This document shows positions 55,686 through 64,000 of a DNA stretch of 64,000 nt, in pieces. The number at the start of each line of letters is the position of its first letter. The stretch's first letter is position 1. The notes below the pieces were generated by a model. That model had not been told where the DNA came from and did not search any database. It saw only the letters and a program-made list of their open reading frames with translations. Made by a program: the position numbers and the translations under genes. Source of the DNA: Mitsuaria sp. 7 (GTDB taxonomy: Bacteria; Pseudomonadota; Gammaproteobacteria; Burkholderiales; Burkholderiaceae_C); contig NZ_CP011514.1 in assembly GCF_001653795.1 (NCBI RefSeq), positions 1-64,000 of the forward strand, given 5' to 3'.

Positions 55686-56741
55686 GTGATGGACTGGTTC
55701 ACCGATCTGTTCGGACAGGCGCAGCAGGCGCTGTTCGAGAGCGTCATCCAACCGATCGTCTTCAACCTGGGCTACGGCAACCTGCTCGAGGACGCGTTCG
55801 ACGCGACCGGCTGGCTGCTGGTCGGCCTGATCCAGATCGTCGTGATGCTGGCGGTGATCGGCGCGCTGCAGCGCTGGCGTCCGGCCGAGGCCGTCACCGA
55901 CCGCCACGCGATCCGCATCGACATCGTCTACACGCTGATCCAGCGGCTGGGCCTGTTCCGGCTGGTCATGTTCTTCTCGCTGGAGCCGCTGTTCGACGGC
56001 GCCGTCGGCGAGATGCGCATGCACGGCATCCCGACCTTCCAGCTCGACGCGCTGTGGCCCGGCGTCACCGACGTGGCCTGGGTCAGCTTCGTGCTCTACC
56101 TTGTCGCCTTCGACCTGCTGATGTACTGGCTGCATCGCGCGCAGCATTCGTGGCACTGGTGGTGGGCGCTGCATTCGCTGCATCACAGCCAGCGCCAGAT
56201 GACGATGTGGAGCGACAGCCGCAACCACCTGCTCGACGACCTGATCATCGACAGCGCCGTGGCCATCACCGCGCGTCTGATCGGCGTCGGTCCCGGCCAG
56301 TTCGTCGCGCTGGTGGCGATCTCGCAGCTGCTGGAGAACCTGCAGCACGCGAACCTGCGCCTCACCTTCGGCCTGATCGGCGAGCGGCTGCTGGTGAGCC
56401 CGCGTTTCCACCGGCTGCACCATTCGATCGGCATCGGCCACGAGGGCTTCGGTCGCGGCACCCTGGGCGGCCACAACTTCGCGGTGATGTTCCCGATCTG
56501 GGACGTGCTGTTCCGTACCGCCAACTTCGAGGACCGCTGGGATCCGACCGGCGTGCGCGACCAGTTGCCGGAAGAGGGCGGCCGCGACTACGGACGCGGC
56601 TTCTGGGCGCAGCAGTGGCTGGGGCTCAAGCGCCTGGTCGGACGTGACAAGATCGCGGCCGCGCCCGGGAACGGCGCGGGCCCGCCCGGCGGCGCGCCCA
56701 TGGACATCGCCGGCCGCGCGCCGGCCGGAGGGAACGACTGA
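55686..56741 (+). CDS. Sterol desaturase/fatty acid hydroxylase family membrane protein
   Basis: A 351-residue integral membrane protein with the three histidine clusters of the non-haem di-iron oxidase family: HRAQH (150-154), HSLHH (163-167) and HRLHH (242-246). Several TM segments precede the clusters (about 40-62 and 128-148). Members hydroxylate or desaturate lipids; the lipid here is unknown. AGGAGG lies 9 bases before GTG 55686 and 12 before ATG 55689, so either may be used. The C-terminal tail is Gly/Pro/Ala-rich. It is 28 bases after the deacetylase gene and overlaps the next gene by one base. Confidence 0.85.
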   Translation: MMDWFTDLFGQAQQALFESVIQPIVFNLGYGNLLEDAFDATGWLLVGLIQIVVMLAVIGALQRWRPAEAVTDRHAIRIDIVYTLIQRLGLFRLVMFFSLEPLFDGAVGEMRMHGIPTFQLDALWPGVTDVAWVSFVLYLVAFDLLMYWLHRAQHSWHWWWALHSLHHSQRQMTMWSDSRNHLLDDLIIDSAVAITARLIGVGPGQFVALVAISQLLENLQHANLRLTFGLIGERLLVSPRFHRLHHSIGIGHEGFGRGTLGGHNFAVMFPIWDVLFRTANFEDRWDPTGVRDQLPEEGGRDYGRGFWAQQWLGLKRLVGRDKIAAAPGNGAGPPGGAPMDIAGRAPAGGND

Positions 56742-57718
56742 TGATCAAGCCGATGAGCCGCCTCGCGGACTCGTTCTGGCGCGCGGCCGCGTACTGCCTG
56801 CATCCGCGGGTGATCGGCCTGTCGCTGCTGCCGCTGGTCGTGTCGGCGGCGCTGGCTTTCGGGCTGGGCTACTTCTTCTGGGAAGCGGCGGTCGCCGGCG
56901 TGCGCGCCACGATGGAATCGTGGAGCCTCATCGACGGCATGCTGAAGTGGCTGGACAGCCTGGGCGCCGCGTCGTTCCGCAGCGTGCTCGCGCCCATCAT
57001 CGTGCTGGCGATGGCCGTGCCGGCGCTGGTCGTGCTGAGCCTGCTGCTGGTGGCGCTGCTGATGACGCCCTCGATGGTGGACCTCGTCGCGCAGCGGCGC
57101 TTCGCCGGCCTGGAGCGCAAGCGCGGCGCGGGCTTCGTCGCGAGCCTGAGCTGGTCGCTCGGTCACACGGTGCTGTGCGTCGTGCTGCTGGTCGCGTCGC
57201 TGCCGTTCTGGCTCATCCCGCCGCTGGCGCTGATCCTGCCGCCGCTGATCTGGGGCTGGCTGGGCTACCGTGTCTTCACCTTCGACGTGCTCGCCGAACA
57301 CGCGTCCGGCCCCGAGCGCCGCCGCCTGATCAACGAGCACCGGATGCCGCTGCTGGTGCTCGGTCTGGCGACCGGCTACCTCGGCGCGGCCCCCGCCGCG
57401 ATCTGGGCCTTGGGCGCGCTGACCATCGCCTTCGCGCCGGTGCTCATCCTGGTCTCGGTCTGGCTGTACACGCTGGTCTTCGCGTTCAGCTCGCTGTGGT
57501 TCGCGCATTACGCGCTGGCCGCGCTGCAGGAGATGCGCCGTGCCGACACCCTCTCCGATCGCGTGCCCGATCCGGTGATGGACGCGTTGCCGGCGAACTA
57601 CGAGGCGACACCGCCGCGTGTCCTGGACCCGGTCGATCGGGTCGAGCCTGTCGACGACAGGCAAGACCCGACCCCCGGTGCGACGCCCCGCATCGAGAAC
57701 AAGCCGTCGCCGCTCTGA
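56741..57718 (+). CDS. EI24 domain-containing (CysZ-like) membrane protein
   Basis: A 325-residue inner-membrane protein with about six hydrophobic segments and the EI24/CysZ layout (AYCLHPRVIGLSLLPLVVSA, LLMTPSMVDLVAQRRFAGLERKRG, WGWLGYRVFTFDVLAEHAS). CysZ members transport sulfate, but this longer betaproteobacterial branch has no proven substrate. The C-terminal 50 residues are polar and disordered. Its ATG shares a base with the upstream stop (TGATG), indicating coupling to the desaturase-like gene. Confidence 0.8.
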   Translation: MIKPMSRLADSFWRAAAYCLHPRVIGLSLLPLVVSAALAFGLGYFFWEAAVAGVRATMESWSLIDGMLKWLDSLGAASFRSVLAPIIVLAMAVPALVVLSLLLVALLMTPSMVDLVAQRRFAGLERKRGAGFVASLSWSLGHTVLCVVLLVASLPFWLIPPLALILPPLIWGWLGYRVFTFDVLAEHASGPERRRLINEHRMPLLVLGLATGYLGAAPAAIWALGALTIAFAPVLILVSVWLYTLVFAFSSLWFAHYALAALQEMRRADTLSDRVPDPVMDALPANYEATPPRVLDPVDRVEPVDDRQDPTPGATPRIENKPSPL

Positions 57719-57794
57719 TCCCGCTTCAGGCCAGCTCCAGGCCCGCTCCAGGCCCGCGCCGACCTCCGCTCCCACGCTTTCGCAGGAACCCCGC

Positions 57795-58589
57795 ATGAAC
57801 ATCGGCCTCTTCATCATCGGCGACGAGATCCTGTCCGGGAAACGCCAGGACAAGCACCTGTCCAAGGTGATCGAACTCCTGAGCGCGCGCGGGCTGTCGC
57901 TCGCCTGGGCGAAGTACCTCGGCGACGACCGCGAGCACCTGATCCGCGAGTACCGCGCCGCCTTCGAGGGCGGCGACCTGTTCTTCAGCTGCGGCGGCAT
58001 CGGCGCGACGCCGGACGACCACACGCGGCAGGCCGCGGCGGCGGCGCTGGGACGCCCGCTCGAGCTGCATCCTGAAGCCGCGGACCTGATCTGGCAGCGC
58101 GTCCAGCAGATGGCGGCAGAGCAGGGCACGACGCCCGAACGCGACCATCCCGACACACTGCGCCGCATGGAGATGGGCGTGTTCCCGCAAGGCGCATCGA
58201 TCATCCCCAACCCGTACAACAAGATCCCCGGCTTCTCGGTCGGTCGCGCCTATTTCGTCCCCGGCTTCCCGGTGATGGCGCACCCGATGATCGAGTGGGT
58301 CCTGGACCACCTGCACGCCGACCTGCATCGCGAGGTCGGCACGCGTGAGCGCTCGCTGATCGTGCAAGGCGCGATGGAGGCCAGCCTCACGCCGCTGATG
58401 GAGCGCATCGAGTCCGACTTCCCCGGCATCAAGGTCTTCTCGCTGCCCAGCGTCGACCACCCGCAGTGGGGTCGGCACATCGAACTGGGCGTCAAGGGCG
58501 ACGCCGCCGCCATGGACGACGCCTACGCCGCGCTGCGTGCCGGCGTGGTCCAGTTTGGTGCCTCCATCAGCACTGAATTGGTGCGATGA
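57795..58589 (+). CDS. MoCF-domain (CinA N-terminal-like) protein
   Basis: A 264-residue protein with the molybdopterin-binding (MoCF) fold: IGLFIIGDEILSGKRQD at the start and CGGIGATPDDHTRQAAA as the loop signature. It corresponds to the N-terminal part of CinA without the C-terminal nicotinamide-nucleotide amidase domain. The role of stand-alone forms is uncertain; cofactor or nucleotide pyrophosphatase activity is possible. AGGAA precedes ATG 57795 by about 7 bases. It ends the envelope operon, 76 bases after the EI24 gene. An NtrC-like site for glnA lies inside its last codons. Confidence 0.83.
   Translation: MNIGLFIIGDEILSGKRQDKHLSKVIELLSARGLSLAWAKYLGDDREHLIREYRAAFEGGDLFFSCGGIGATPDDHTRQAAAAALGRPLELHPEAADLIWQRVQQMAAEQGTTPERDHPDTLRRMEMGVFPQGASIIPNPYNKIPGFSVGRAYFVPGFPVMAHPMIEWVLDHLHADLHREVGTRERSLIVQGAMEASLTPLMERIESDFPGIKVFSLPSVDHPQWGRHIELGVKGDAAAMDDAYAALRAGVVQFGASISTELVR
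58570..58584. promoter_or_regulatory. NtrC-type enhancer site, distal
   Basis: GCACTGAATTGGTGC matches the NtrC dyad GCAC(C/T)-N5-GGTGC exactly. It lies about 190 bases upstream of the expected glnA transcription start, within the 3' end of the MoCF-domain gene. Confidence 0.6.
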
Positions 58590-58705
58590 TGCACCGATCC
58601 GGGCGCGTGCGAGGAGCGTGTCACGGGTGGTCCGGCGGCGGTCCTCTCTGATCGGCCGTCTCCGCCCCCGTCTGGCGCGTTGGGCATCAAGGGCTTGCGT
58701 GCCAT

Positions 58706-58720
58706 GCACCGCTCTGGCGC
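58706..58720. promoter_or_regulatory. NtrC-type enhancer site, proximal
   Basis: GCACCGCTCTGGCGC fits GCACC-N5-GGTGC with one mismatch. It lies about 60 bases upstream of the expected glnA start, 136 bases (about 13 helical turns) from the distal site. Confidence 0.5.
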
Positions 58721-58746
58721 CTGACTGTCACCGTGCCGCCATCTGT

Positions 58747-58762
58747 TGGCATGCAAACTGCT
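58747..58762 (+). promoter_or_regulatory. Sigma-54 promoter of glnA
   Basis: TGGCATGCAAACTGCT matches the sigma-54 consensus TGGCACG-N4-TTGCA with the invariant GG (-24) and GC (-12) at exact spacing. The expected start of transcription is near 58773, giving a leader of about 58 bases before the glnA ATG. Confidence 0.75.
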
Positions 58763-58830
58763 AAATCGTCCCCGCTGGGCCGATGCCCCACGACTCTTTC
58801 TTTCTTTCCAGCCCCCTCTAGGAGTGATTG

Positions 58831-60249
58831 ATGGCCACCAAGACCGTCGCCGACGTGATGAACCTGGTCAAGGAGCATGAAGTCAAGTTCGTTGACTTCC
58901 GCTTCACCGACACGCGCGGCAAGGAGCAGCACGTGACCGTGCCCGTCTCCCATTTCGACGAAGACAAGTTCACCGAAGGCCACGCCTTCGACGGTTCCTC
59001 GATCGCCGGCTGGAAGGGCATCGAAGCGTCCGACATGCTGCTGATCCCGGACCCGAACACGGCCAACATCGACCCGTTCTACGAAGAACCGACGCTGATC
59101 CTGAGCTGCGACGTGATCGACCCGACCGACGGCAAGGCCTATGAGCGCGACCCGCGCTCGCTGGCCCGTCGCGCCGAGGCCTACCTGAAGTCCTCCGGCC
59201 TGGGCGACACCGCCTACTTCGGTCCGGAACCCGAGTTCTTCATCTTCGACAGCGTGCGCTGGAACGTCGACATGTCCGGCTCGTTCGTCAAGATCGAATC
59301 GGAAGAGGCGGCCTGGAACACCGGCAAGGACTACGAGCACGGCAACAGCGGCTACCGTCCGACCGTCAAGGGCGGCTACTTCCCCGTGCCCCCTGTCGAC
59401 AGCGGCCAGGACATGCGCTCGGAGATGTGCCTGATCCTGGAACAGATGGGCATTCCGGTCGAAGTCCACCACCACGAGGTGGCGAACGCCGGCCAGATGG
59501 AAATCGGCACCAAGTTCAGCTCGCTGGTCCAGCGCGCCGACTGGCTGCAGCTGCAGAAGTACATCATCCAGAACGTCGCGCACGCCTACGGCAAGACCGC
59601 CACGTTCATGCCTAAGCCCATCGTCGGCGACAACGGCTCGGGCATGCACGTGCACCAGTCGGTCTGGAAGGACGGCAAGAACCTGTTCGCCGGTGACGGC
59701 TACGCCGGCCTGAGCGACTTCGCGCTGTACTACATCGGCGGCATCATCAAGCACGCCCGCGCGCTGAACGCCATCACCAACCCGGGGACCAACTCGTACA
59801 AGCGTCTGGTGCCCGGCTTCGAAGCCCCGGTGAAGCTGGCCTACTCGGCCAAGAACCGCTCGGCCTCGATCCGCATCCCGTACGTGGCCAACCCCAAGGG
59901 CCGCCGCATCGAGGCGCGTTTCCCCGATCCCTCGGCCAACCCGTACCTGGCCTTCGCCGCGCTGCTGATGGCCGGTCTGGACGGCGTGGAGAACAAGATC
60001 CATCCGGGCGAAGCCGCCACCAAGGACCTGTACCACCTGCCGCCGGAAGAAGACGCGAAGATCCCGACCGTCTGCCACTCGCTGGACCAGGCGCTGGAGT
60101 ATCTGGACAAGGACCGCGCGTTCCTGACCAAGGGCGGCGTGTTCACCGACAGCTTCATCGATGCCTACATCGAGCTGAAGATGCAGGAAGTCCAGCGCTT
60201 CCGCATGACCACCCACCCGGTCGAGTTCGACATGTACTACTCGCTGTGA
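58831..60249 (+). CDS. glnA: Glutamine synthetase, type I
   Basis: A 472-residue GSI-beta subunit that makes glutamine from glutamate, ammonia and ATP as a dodecamer. The segments [29 protein letters not shown], the metal-binding [14 protein letters not shown] and the ATP-binding [16 protein letters not shown] are intact. The adenylylation Tyr is present at about residue 401 ([10 protein letters not shown]), so GlnE control is expected. Start ATG 58831 follows GGAGT; a TTG one codon upstream is in frame. A sigma-54 promoter with NtrC-type sites precedes it, and ntrB-ntrC lie downstream. A strong terminator follows. Confidence 0.98.
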   Translation: MATKTVADVMNLVKEHEVKFVDFRFTDTRGKEQHVTVPVSHFDEDKFTEGHAFDGSSIAGWKGIEASDMLLIPDPNTANIDPFYEEPTLILSCDVIDPTDGKAYERDPRSLARRAEAYLKSSGLGDTAYFGPEPEFFIFDSVRWNVDMSGSFVKIESEEAAWNTGKDYEHGNSGYRPTVKGGYFPVPPVDSGQDMRSEMCLILEQMGIPVEVHHHEVANAGQMEIGTKFSSLVQRADWLQLQKYIIQNVAHAYGKTATFMPKPIVGDNGSGMHVHQSVWKDGKNLFAGDGYAGLSDFALYYIGGIIKHARALNAITNPGTNSYKRLVPGFEAPVKLAYSAKNRSASIRIPYVANPKGRRIEARFPDPSANPYLAFAALLMAGLDGVENKIHPGEAATKDLYHLPPEEDAKIPTVCHSLDQALEYLDKDRAFLTKGGVFTDSFIDAYIELKMQEVQRFRMTTHPVEFDMYYSL

Positions 60250-60315
60250 TCGTCCGCGCGGAGAGCGCCATGACCGATTCGGCACGGCCCGCTCCGCACG
60301 TTCACGACCACGCAC

Positions 60316-60347
60316 AGGGACGGCTCCGGCCGTCCCTTTTCTTTTTC
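60316..60347 (+). terminator. Rho-independent terminator of glnA
   Basis: AGGGACGGC pairs perfectly with GCCGTCCCT around TCCG, followed directly by TTTCTTTTTC. This is the clearest intrinsic terminator in the window. It separates glnA from the downstream genes, so ntrBC needs its own promoter or read-through. Confidence 0.92.
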
Positions 60348-60483
60348 AGTCCTGAGACGCCCGTGTCGGACCATCCACACTCGAACACCTGGCAACAGCG
60401 CGTGAGCGCACGTGCTCGCCCGACGGTGACCGATTGCGTCACAATGCCTGACGACTCTGGTCAGTGGGAAGCAGGGAATGCAG

Positions 60484-61014
60484 ATGACGCTGCACAAGCG
60501 GGTGGGACCTTCGTGGAACGCGGTGATGCTGGCCGCCCTGACGGGCTTGGTGGCCGGGCAGGCCTCGGCGCAGGGCATCGTGTACCGCTGCCCCGGTCCG
60601 CCGGTGCTGTACACCGACGCGATGTCCGCCAAGGAAGCCGCCGACAAGGGCTGCCGCAGCATCGAGGGCACGCCGATCTCCGTGATCGCGCCGATCAAGC
60701 CGCGCGCCCCGGCCGCCACGACGCCCAGTCCGGGAGCCCAGAGTGGTGACCTCAAGGTCGATGGCAAGGACCAGCGCGTCCGCGACGACGACCGTCGCCG
60801 CATCCTCGAGCAGGAACTGCGCGACGCCGAAGGCAAGCTCGCCAAGGCCCAGCAGGAATACAACAACGGCCAGCCGGAGCGCCGCGGCGACGAGCGCAAC
60901 TTCCAGAAGTACCTGGACCGCACGACCGAGCTCAAGGCCTCCGTGTCCCGCCAGGAAGCCGACGTCGCGGCCATCAAGCGCGAGCTCGCCAAGCTGCCGC
61001 CGCCCAACCTCTGA
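60484..61014 (+). CDS. Exported DUF4124-like protein with coiled-coil tail
   Basis: A 176-residue protein with a signal peptide (cleavage near ASA-QG, about residue 30) and a short N-terminal domain resembling DUF4124 (GIVYRCPGPPVLYTDAMSAKEAADKGC, two Cys). A charged helical tail with heptad-like spacing follows (LEQELRDAEGKLAKAQQEY, then TELKASVSRQEADVAAIKREL). Function unknown. DUF4124 genes are often found next to ntrBC in Burkholderiales, which fits here. I chose ATG 60484, which has AGGGA 6 bases upstream; ATG 60478 sits directly against that site. Confidence 0.75.
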   Translation: MTLHKRVGPSWNAVMLAALTGLVAGQASAQGIVYRCPGPPVLYTDAMSAKEAADKGCRSIEGTPISVIAPIKPRAPAATTPSPGAQSGDLKVDGKDQRVRDDDRRRILEQELRDAEGKLAKAQQEYNNGQPERRGDERNFQKYLDRTTELKASVSRQEADVAAIKRELAKLPPPNL

Positions 61015-61077
61015 TCGAGGGCTGGCGGGCCCGGCCGCCGCGGCGTTGCGCGTCCCTGGCGACGAGAGCAGCACCGC

Positions 61078-62175
61078 ATGAAGACCTCCACCCCTGATCC
61101 CCACGACGCGCAGTACGCCTGCTTCGACCTGCTGGCGACGCTCGTCGCCGTGGTCCGTGCCGACGGCACCTGCGAGTTCGCCAACACCGCCGTCGAGACG
61201 CTGTTCAACCTGCCGCGCCGCGCGGTGCAGGGCAGCAACCTGCTCGAATGGTTCGTCGACACCGGCCGCATCGTCGAGGCGCTCGAAGAGGTGAGCCGCA
61301 ACGCGTTCTCGAGTTCGCGTTTCGACGCGACCATCCGTCGCGGCCCGCGCACGCACGACGACCTGCTGCCGGTGCACGTGATCGTCAGCCAGACCGACGA
61401 TCCGCAGCGGCTGGTGATCGAGCTCATCGAGAACGCGCAGCAGACGCGCCAGGACCGCGAGGAGCGCAACCTCGACCAGGTCCACGCGACCAAGGAACTG
61501 ACGCGCAACCTCGCGCACGAGATCAAGAACCCGCTGGGCGGCATCCGCGGCGCGGCGCAGCTGCTGGCGCTGGAACTGGAGCCCACCGACCTGTGGCCGG
61601 AGCTCGAGGAATACACCGAGGTCATCATCCACGAGGCCGACCGGCTGCAGTCGCTGGTCGACCGGCTGCTGGCGCCGCACCGGCGCGCGCAGGTGGTGGG
61701 CGACGTCAACATCCACGAGGTCTGCGAGCGGGTGCGTTCGCTGGTGCTGGCGCAGTATCCGCGCGGGCTGACGATGATCCGCGACTACGACATCTCGCTG
61801 CCCGACTTCCGCGGCGACCGCGAGCAGCTGATCCAGGCGGTGCTCAACATCGTCCAGAACGCCGCGCAGGCGCTGCACGAGCGCATCGGGGCGGGTGACG
61901 CCCTCATCGCGCTGCGCACGCGCGTGGCCCGGCAGGTGACCATCGGCAAGCAGCGGTGGCGCTTGGCATTGGAATTGCATATCGAAGACAACGGCCCGGG
62001 CGTGCCCGAAGAGATCAAGGACCGCATCTTCTTTCCGCTGGTTTCAGGGAGGGATGGCGGTTCGGGTCTCGGGCTGACGCTGGCGCAGACGATCGCCCAA
62101 CAGCACCAGGGGATGATCGATTGCGACAGCCAGCCGGGTCGGACCGATTTCCGAATCACCCTGCCTTTGCCTTGA
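61078..62175 (+). CDS. ntrB: Nitrogen regulation sensor histidine kinase NtrB
   Basis: A 365-residue soluble kinase/phosphatase that sets NtrC phosphorylation in response to PII protein. An N-terminal PAS domain (LLATLVAVVRADGTCEFANTAVE) is followed by the phosphoacceptor helix with His in NLAHEIKNPLGGIRGAAQLL. The HATPase domain has NIVQNAAQAL, IEDNGPGVP and GSGLGLTLAQ. No membrane segment is present, as expected. It lies 63 bases after the DUF4124-like gene and 42 bases before ntrC, so the three are probably one transcript. Confidence 0.95.
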   Translation: MKTSTPDPHDAQYACFDLLATLVAVVRADGTCEFANTAVETLFNLPRRAVQGSNLLEWFVDTGRIVEALEEVSRNAFSSSRFDATIRRGPRTHDDLLPVHVIVSQTDDPQRLVIELIENAQQTRQDREERNLDQVHATKELTRNLAHEIKNPLGGIRGAAQLLALELEPTDLWPELEEYTEVIIHEADRLQSLVDRLLAPHRRAQVVGDVNIHEVCERVRSLVLAQYPRGLTMIRDYDISLPDFRGDREQLIQAVLNIVQNAAQALHERIGAGDALIALRTRVARQVTIGKQRWRLALELHIEDNGPGVPEEIKDRIFFPLVSGRDGGSGLGLTLAQTIAQQHQGMIDCDSQPGRTDFRITLPLP

Positions 62176-62217
62176 GCCGCGGCCACAAGCCGACAACGAG
62201 GGAAAGGGGAGCCATAG

Positions 62218-63708
62218 ATGAAGTCGATCTGGATTGTTGACGACGACCATTCCATCCGTTTTGTTCTCGAGAAGGCGTTGACGCGCGAGGGGCTGCCGGT
62301 GCGCAGCTTCAGCCAGACCCGCGAGGTGCTGGCCGCGCTGGAGGAGGACACGCCGCAGGTGCTGGTGTCGGACATCCGCATGCCGGGCGGCTCGGGCCTG
62401 GAGCTGCTGAGCACGATCAAGAAGCAGCTGCCGGGGCTGCCGGTGATCATCATGACGGCCTACTCGGACCTGGACAGCGCGGTGAGCGCGTTCCAGGGCG
62501 GGGCCTTCGAATACCTGCCCAAGCCTTTCGACCTGCCGCGCGCGGTGGAGCTGATCCGGCGCGCTCAGGAAGAGAGCCAGCGCGAGGCCGTCGGTGCGCA
62601 CGAGACGGTGCAGATGCCCGAGATGCTGGGCCAGGCGCCGGCGATGCAGGACGTGTTCCGCGCGATCGGCCGGCTGAGCCAGAGCCACGTGACGGTGCTG
62701 ATCACCGGCGAGTCGGGCTCGGGCAAGGAACTGGTGGCGCGGGCGCTGCACAAGCACAGCCCGCGCGCGGAGGGACCGTTCGTCGCGATCAACACGGCGG
62801 CGATCCCGAAGGACCTGCTGGAGTCGGAGCTGTTCGGCCACGAGCGCGGCGCGTTCACCGGTGCTCAGGCGACGCGGCGCGGCCGCTTCGAGCAGGCCGA
62901 GGGCGGCACGCTGTTCCTGGACGAGATCGGCGACATGCCGCTGGACCTGCAGACGCGCCTGCTGCGCGTGCTGTCGGACGGCCAGTTCTATCGCGTCGGC
63001 GGGCACAGCCCGCAGAAGGCGAACGTGCGCGTGGTCGCGGCGACGCATCAGAACCTCGAGACGCTGGTCAAGGAAGGCCGCTTCCGCGAGGACCTGTTCC
63101 ACCGCCTGAACGTGATCCGGCTGAGACTGCCGCCGCTGCGCGAGCGCCGCGAGGACGTGCCGCTGCTGGCGCGCTACTTCCTGCAGCGCAGCGCGGGCGA
63201 GCTCGGCGGGGAGCCGAAACGCCTGTCGGAAGCGGCGCTGCAGCGGCTGGTGAACTTCGACTTCCCCGGCAACGTGCGGCAGCTGGAGAACATCTGCCAC
63301 TGGCTGAGCGTGATGGCGCCCAGCCTGGTGGTCGAAGCCAAGGACCTGCCGCAGGAGCTGCTGACGCAGCCGGGCGCATCGGTGATCTCCGCGACGATGT
63401 CGTCGGACGTGATGCCGTTGGCGAGCGGGCTGACGAGTTCGGCGTCGACGAGCTCGATGCCGCTGCCGGCGGTGCCGATTCCGCCGTCCCCGGACGCGTG
63501 GGTGGCGGAGATGGCGCGCGAGGCCAGACGCCTGCTCGCGGCCGGCGAGCCCAACGTGTGGGACGTGCTGACGCGCCGCTTCGAGGCCAGCCTGATCCTG
63601 ACCGCGCTGGACCTCACGCGAGGCCGCCGCATCGAGGCCGCGCAGAAGCTCGGCATCGGTCGCAACACGATCACGCGGAAGATCCAGGAGCTCAACCTCG
63701 ACGCCTAA
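62218..63708 (+). CDS. ntrC: Nitrogen regulation response regulator NtrC
   Basis: A 496-residue sigma-54 activator. The receiver has the acidic pair in VDDD, the phospho-acceptor Asp52 in SDIRMPG and Lys in LPKPF. The AAA+ domain has Walker A (GESGSGKE, from residue 164) and the sigma-54 contact loop GAFTGA (211-216), Walker B ([12 protein letters not shown]) and [11 protein letters not shown] Ser/Pro-rich linker, longer than in E. coli, precedes the Fis-type helix-turn-helix ([22 protein letters not shown]). It should act on the NtrC-type sites upstream of glnA in this window. AGGGGAG lies before the ATG. Confidence 0.96.
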   Translation: MKSIWIVDDDHSIRFVLEKALTREGLPVRSFSQTREVLAALEEDTPQVLVSDIRMPGGSGLELLSTIKKQLPGLPVIIMTAYSDLDSAVSAFQGGAFEYLPKPFDLPRAVELIRRAQEESQREAVGAHETVQMPEMLGQAPAMQDVFRAIGRLSQSHVTVLITGESGSGKELVARALHKHSPRAEGPFVAINTAAIPKDLLESELFGHERGAFTGAQATRRGRFEQAEGGTLFLDEIGDMPLDLQTRLLRVLSDGQFYRVGGHSPQKANVRVVAATHQNLETLVKEGRFREDLFHRLNVIRLRLPPLRERREDVPLLARYFLQRSAGELGGEPKRLSEAALQRLVNFDFPGNVRQLENICHWLSVMAPSLVVEAKDLPQELLTQPGASVISATMSSDVMPLASGLTSSASTSSMPLPAVPIPPSPDAWVAEMAREARRLLAAGEPNVWDVLTRRFEASLILTALDLTRGRRIEAAQKLGIGRNTITRKIQELNLDA

Positions 63709-63710
63709 GT

Positions 63711-63734
63711 GTCATTGCGCTCAGGCGCAATGAC
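63711..63734 (+). terminator. Hairpin after ntrC
   Basis: GTCATTGCGC pairs perfectly with GCGCAATGAC around TCAG, 2 bases after the ntrC stop codon. The following bases are GAAACACG with no T run, so it may cooperate with the next hairpin. Confidence 0.6.
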
Positions 63735-63742
63735 GAAACACG

Positions 63743-63766
63743 AACGGCGGCCTCATGGCCGCCGTT
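63743..63766. terminator. Second hairpin between ntrC and the partial minus-strand gene
   Basis: AACGGCGGCC pairs with GGCCGCCGTT around TCAT. The plus strand continues TTCGCTTGCG, and the minus strand has GTGTTTCG. It lies between convergent genes and can act on both strands. Confidence 0.65.
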
Positions 63767-63809
63767 TCGCTTGCGCTGCGTAGGCGTGACCGGCGCACAC
63801 AGGCAACCG

Positions 63810-64000
63810 TCAAAGCGTCGCGATGCCCAGGCTGGAAATCAGTTCGAGCGTGCTCGATCGCAATCGCCCTGCAGCACCCAACGACGCGTCGTCGATGATC
63901 TCGAAAGGCGGTTGTGGCAAGCGTTGTTCGATCAACATCAAGCACCGGCCCGCATCGTTGCGACGCGACGTGTAGCCGATGGCTTGAGCGGTGACGCGCT
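63810..64000 (-). CDS. C-terminal end of an unknown protein (partial, runs off the window)
   Basis: Reading the minus strand from the window edge, one frame stays open from 63998 to a TGA at 63810-63812 and gives 62 residues. The composition is protein-like (mixed hydrophobic and charged, for example RCLMLIEQRLPQPPFEII and STLELISSLGIATL). The other two minus frames look worse: one stops early, the other is Arg/His-rich. No family is recognised. It is convergent with ntrC, which fits the paired hairpins in between. The start lies beyond the right edge. Confidence 0.55.
   Translation of the reverse strand, partial: RVTAQAIGYTSRRNDAGRCLMLIEQRLPQPPFEIIDDASLGAAGRLRSSTLELISSLGIATL

Overview
The window is GC-rich, densely packed proteobacterial chromosome with short intergenic gaps. 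The gene content points to a betaproteobacterium of the order Burkholderiales, probably near Roseateles, Mitsuaria, Rubrivivax or Leptothrix. The evidence is a class I polyhydroxybutyrate locus (phaC-phaA-phaB), a pyruvate dehydrogenase operon whose E3 carries its own lipoyl domain, a glnA-ntrB-ntrC nitrogen block, and a LapG/LapD pair. The genus is inferred from gene content only. I see no phage, insertion sequence, CRISPR array or large island.

Layout. 178-8120: a periplasmic alpha-2-macroglobulin-like protease trap translationally coupled to penicillin-binding protein 1C. 8274-12907: a small exported protein, a large soluble protein with two cache-like sensor units and a C-terminal CheW domain, a GNAT acetyltransferase and a SET-domain methyltransferase. 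12996-18257: a UPF0149 protein, alaS and gabD. 18339-22292: a LysR regulator, a RelE-type toxin gene broken by a frameshift next to an intact antitoxin, an MFS exporter and a dkgB-like aldo/keto reductase. 22401-29945: a PilZ protein, tRNA-Gly(CCC), a second MFS exporter, an LpxO-like lipid A hydroxylase, a DODA-type dioxygenase, an FtsX-type permease and folD.

30067-40993: a PAS histidine kinase/FixJ-type regulator pair divergent from aceE-aceF-lpdA, followed by an ornithine cyclodeaminase-family reductase. 41114-45699: an HDOD protein, lapG-lapD (c-di-GMP control of adhesin retention), a small orphan protein and a Nudix hydrolase. 45752-51606: maiA, pgeF, a small membrane protein and phaC-phaA-phaB. 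51699-58589: an IclR regulator, an AIM24 protein and a compact envelope-related operon (YncE-like propeller, deacetylase, sterol-desaturase-like oxidase, EI24 membrane protein, MoCF-domain protein). 58831-63708: glnA, a DUF4124-like protein, ntrB and ntrC, with a sigma-54 promoter and NtrC-type sites before glnA. The C-terminal end of one more minus-strand gene runs off the right edge.

How it fits together. Pyruvate dehydrogenase supplies acetyl-CoA and the pha locus stores it as polyhydroxybutyrate. NtrBC/GlnA senses and assimilates nitrogen, whose limitation commonly drives PHB storage. LapD/LapG, the PilZ protein, HDOD and the CheW fusion suggest a surface-attached to motile lifestyle switch. 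The most unusual signals are the soluble cache-cache-CheW protein, a 14-bp tandem repeat array inside the pha locus, a 26-bp perfect inverted repeat between convergent genes, the one-base frameshift in the toxin gene, and the near-identical lipoyl segments of aceF and lpdA.
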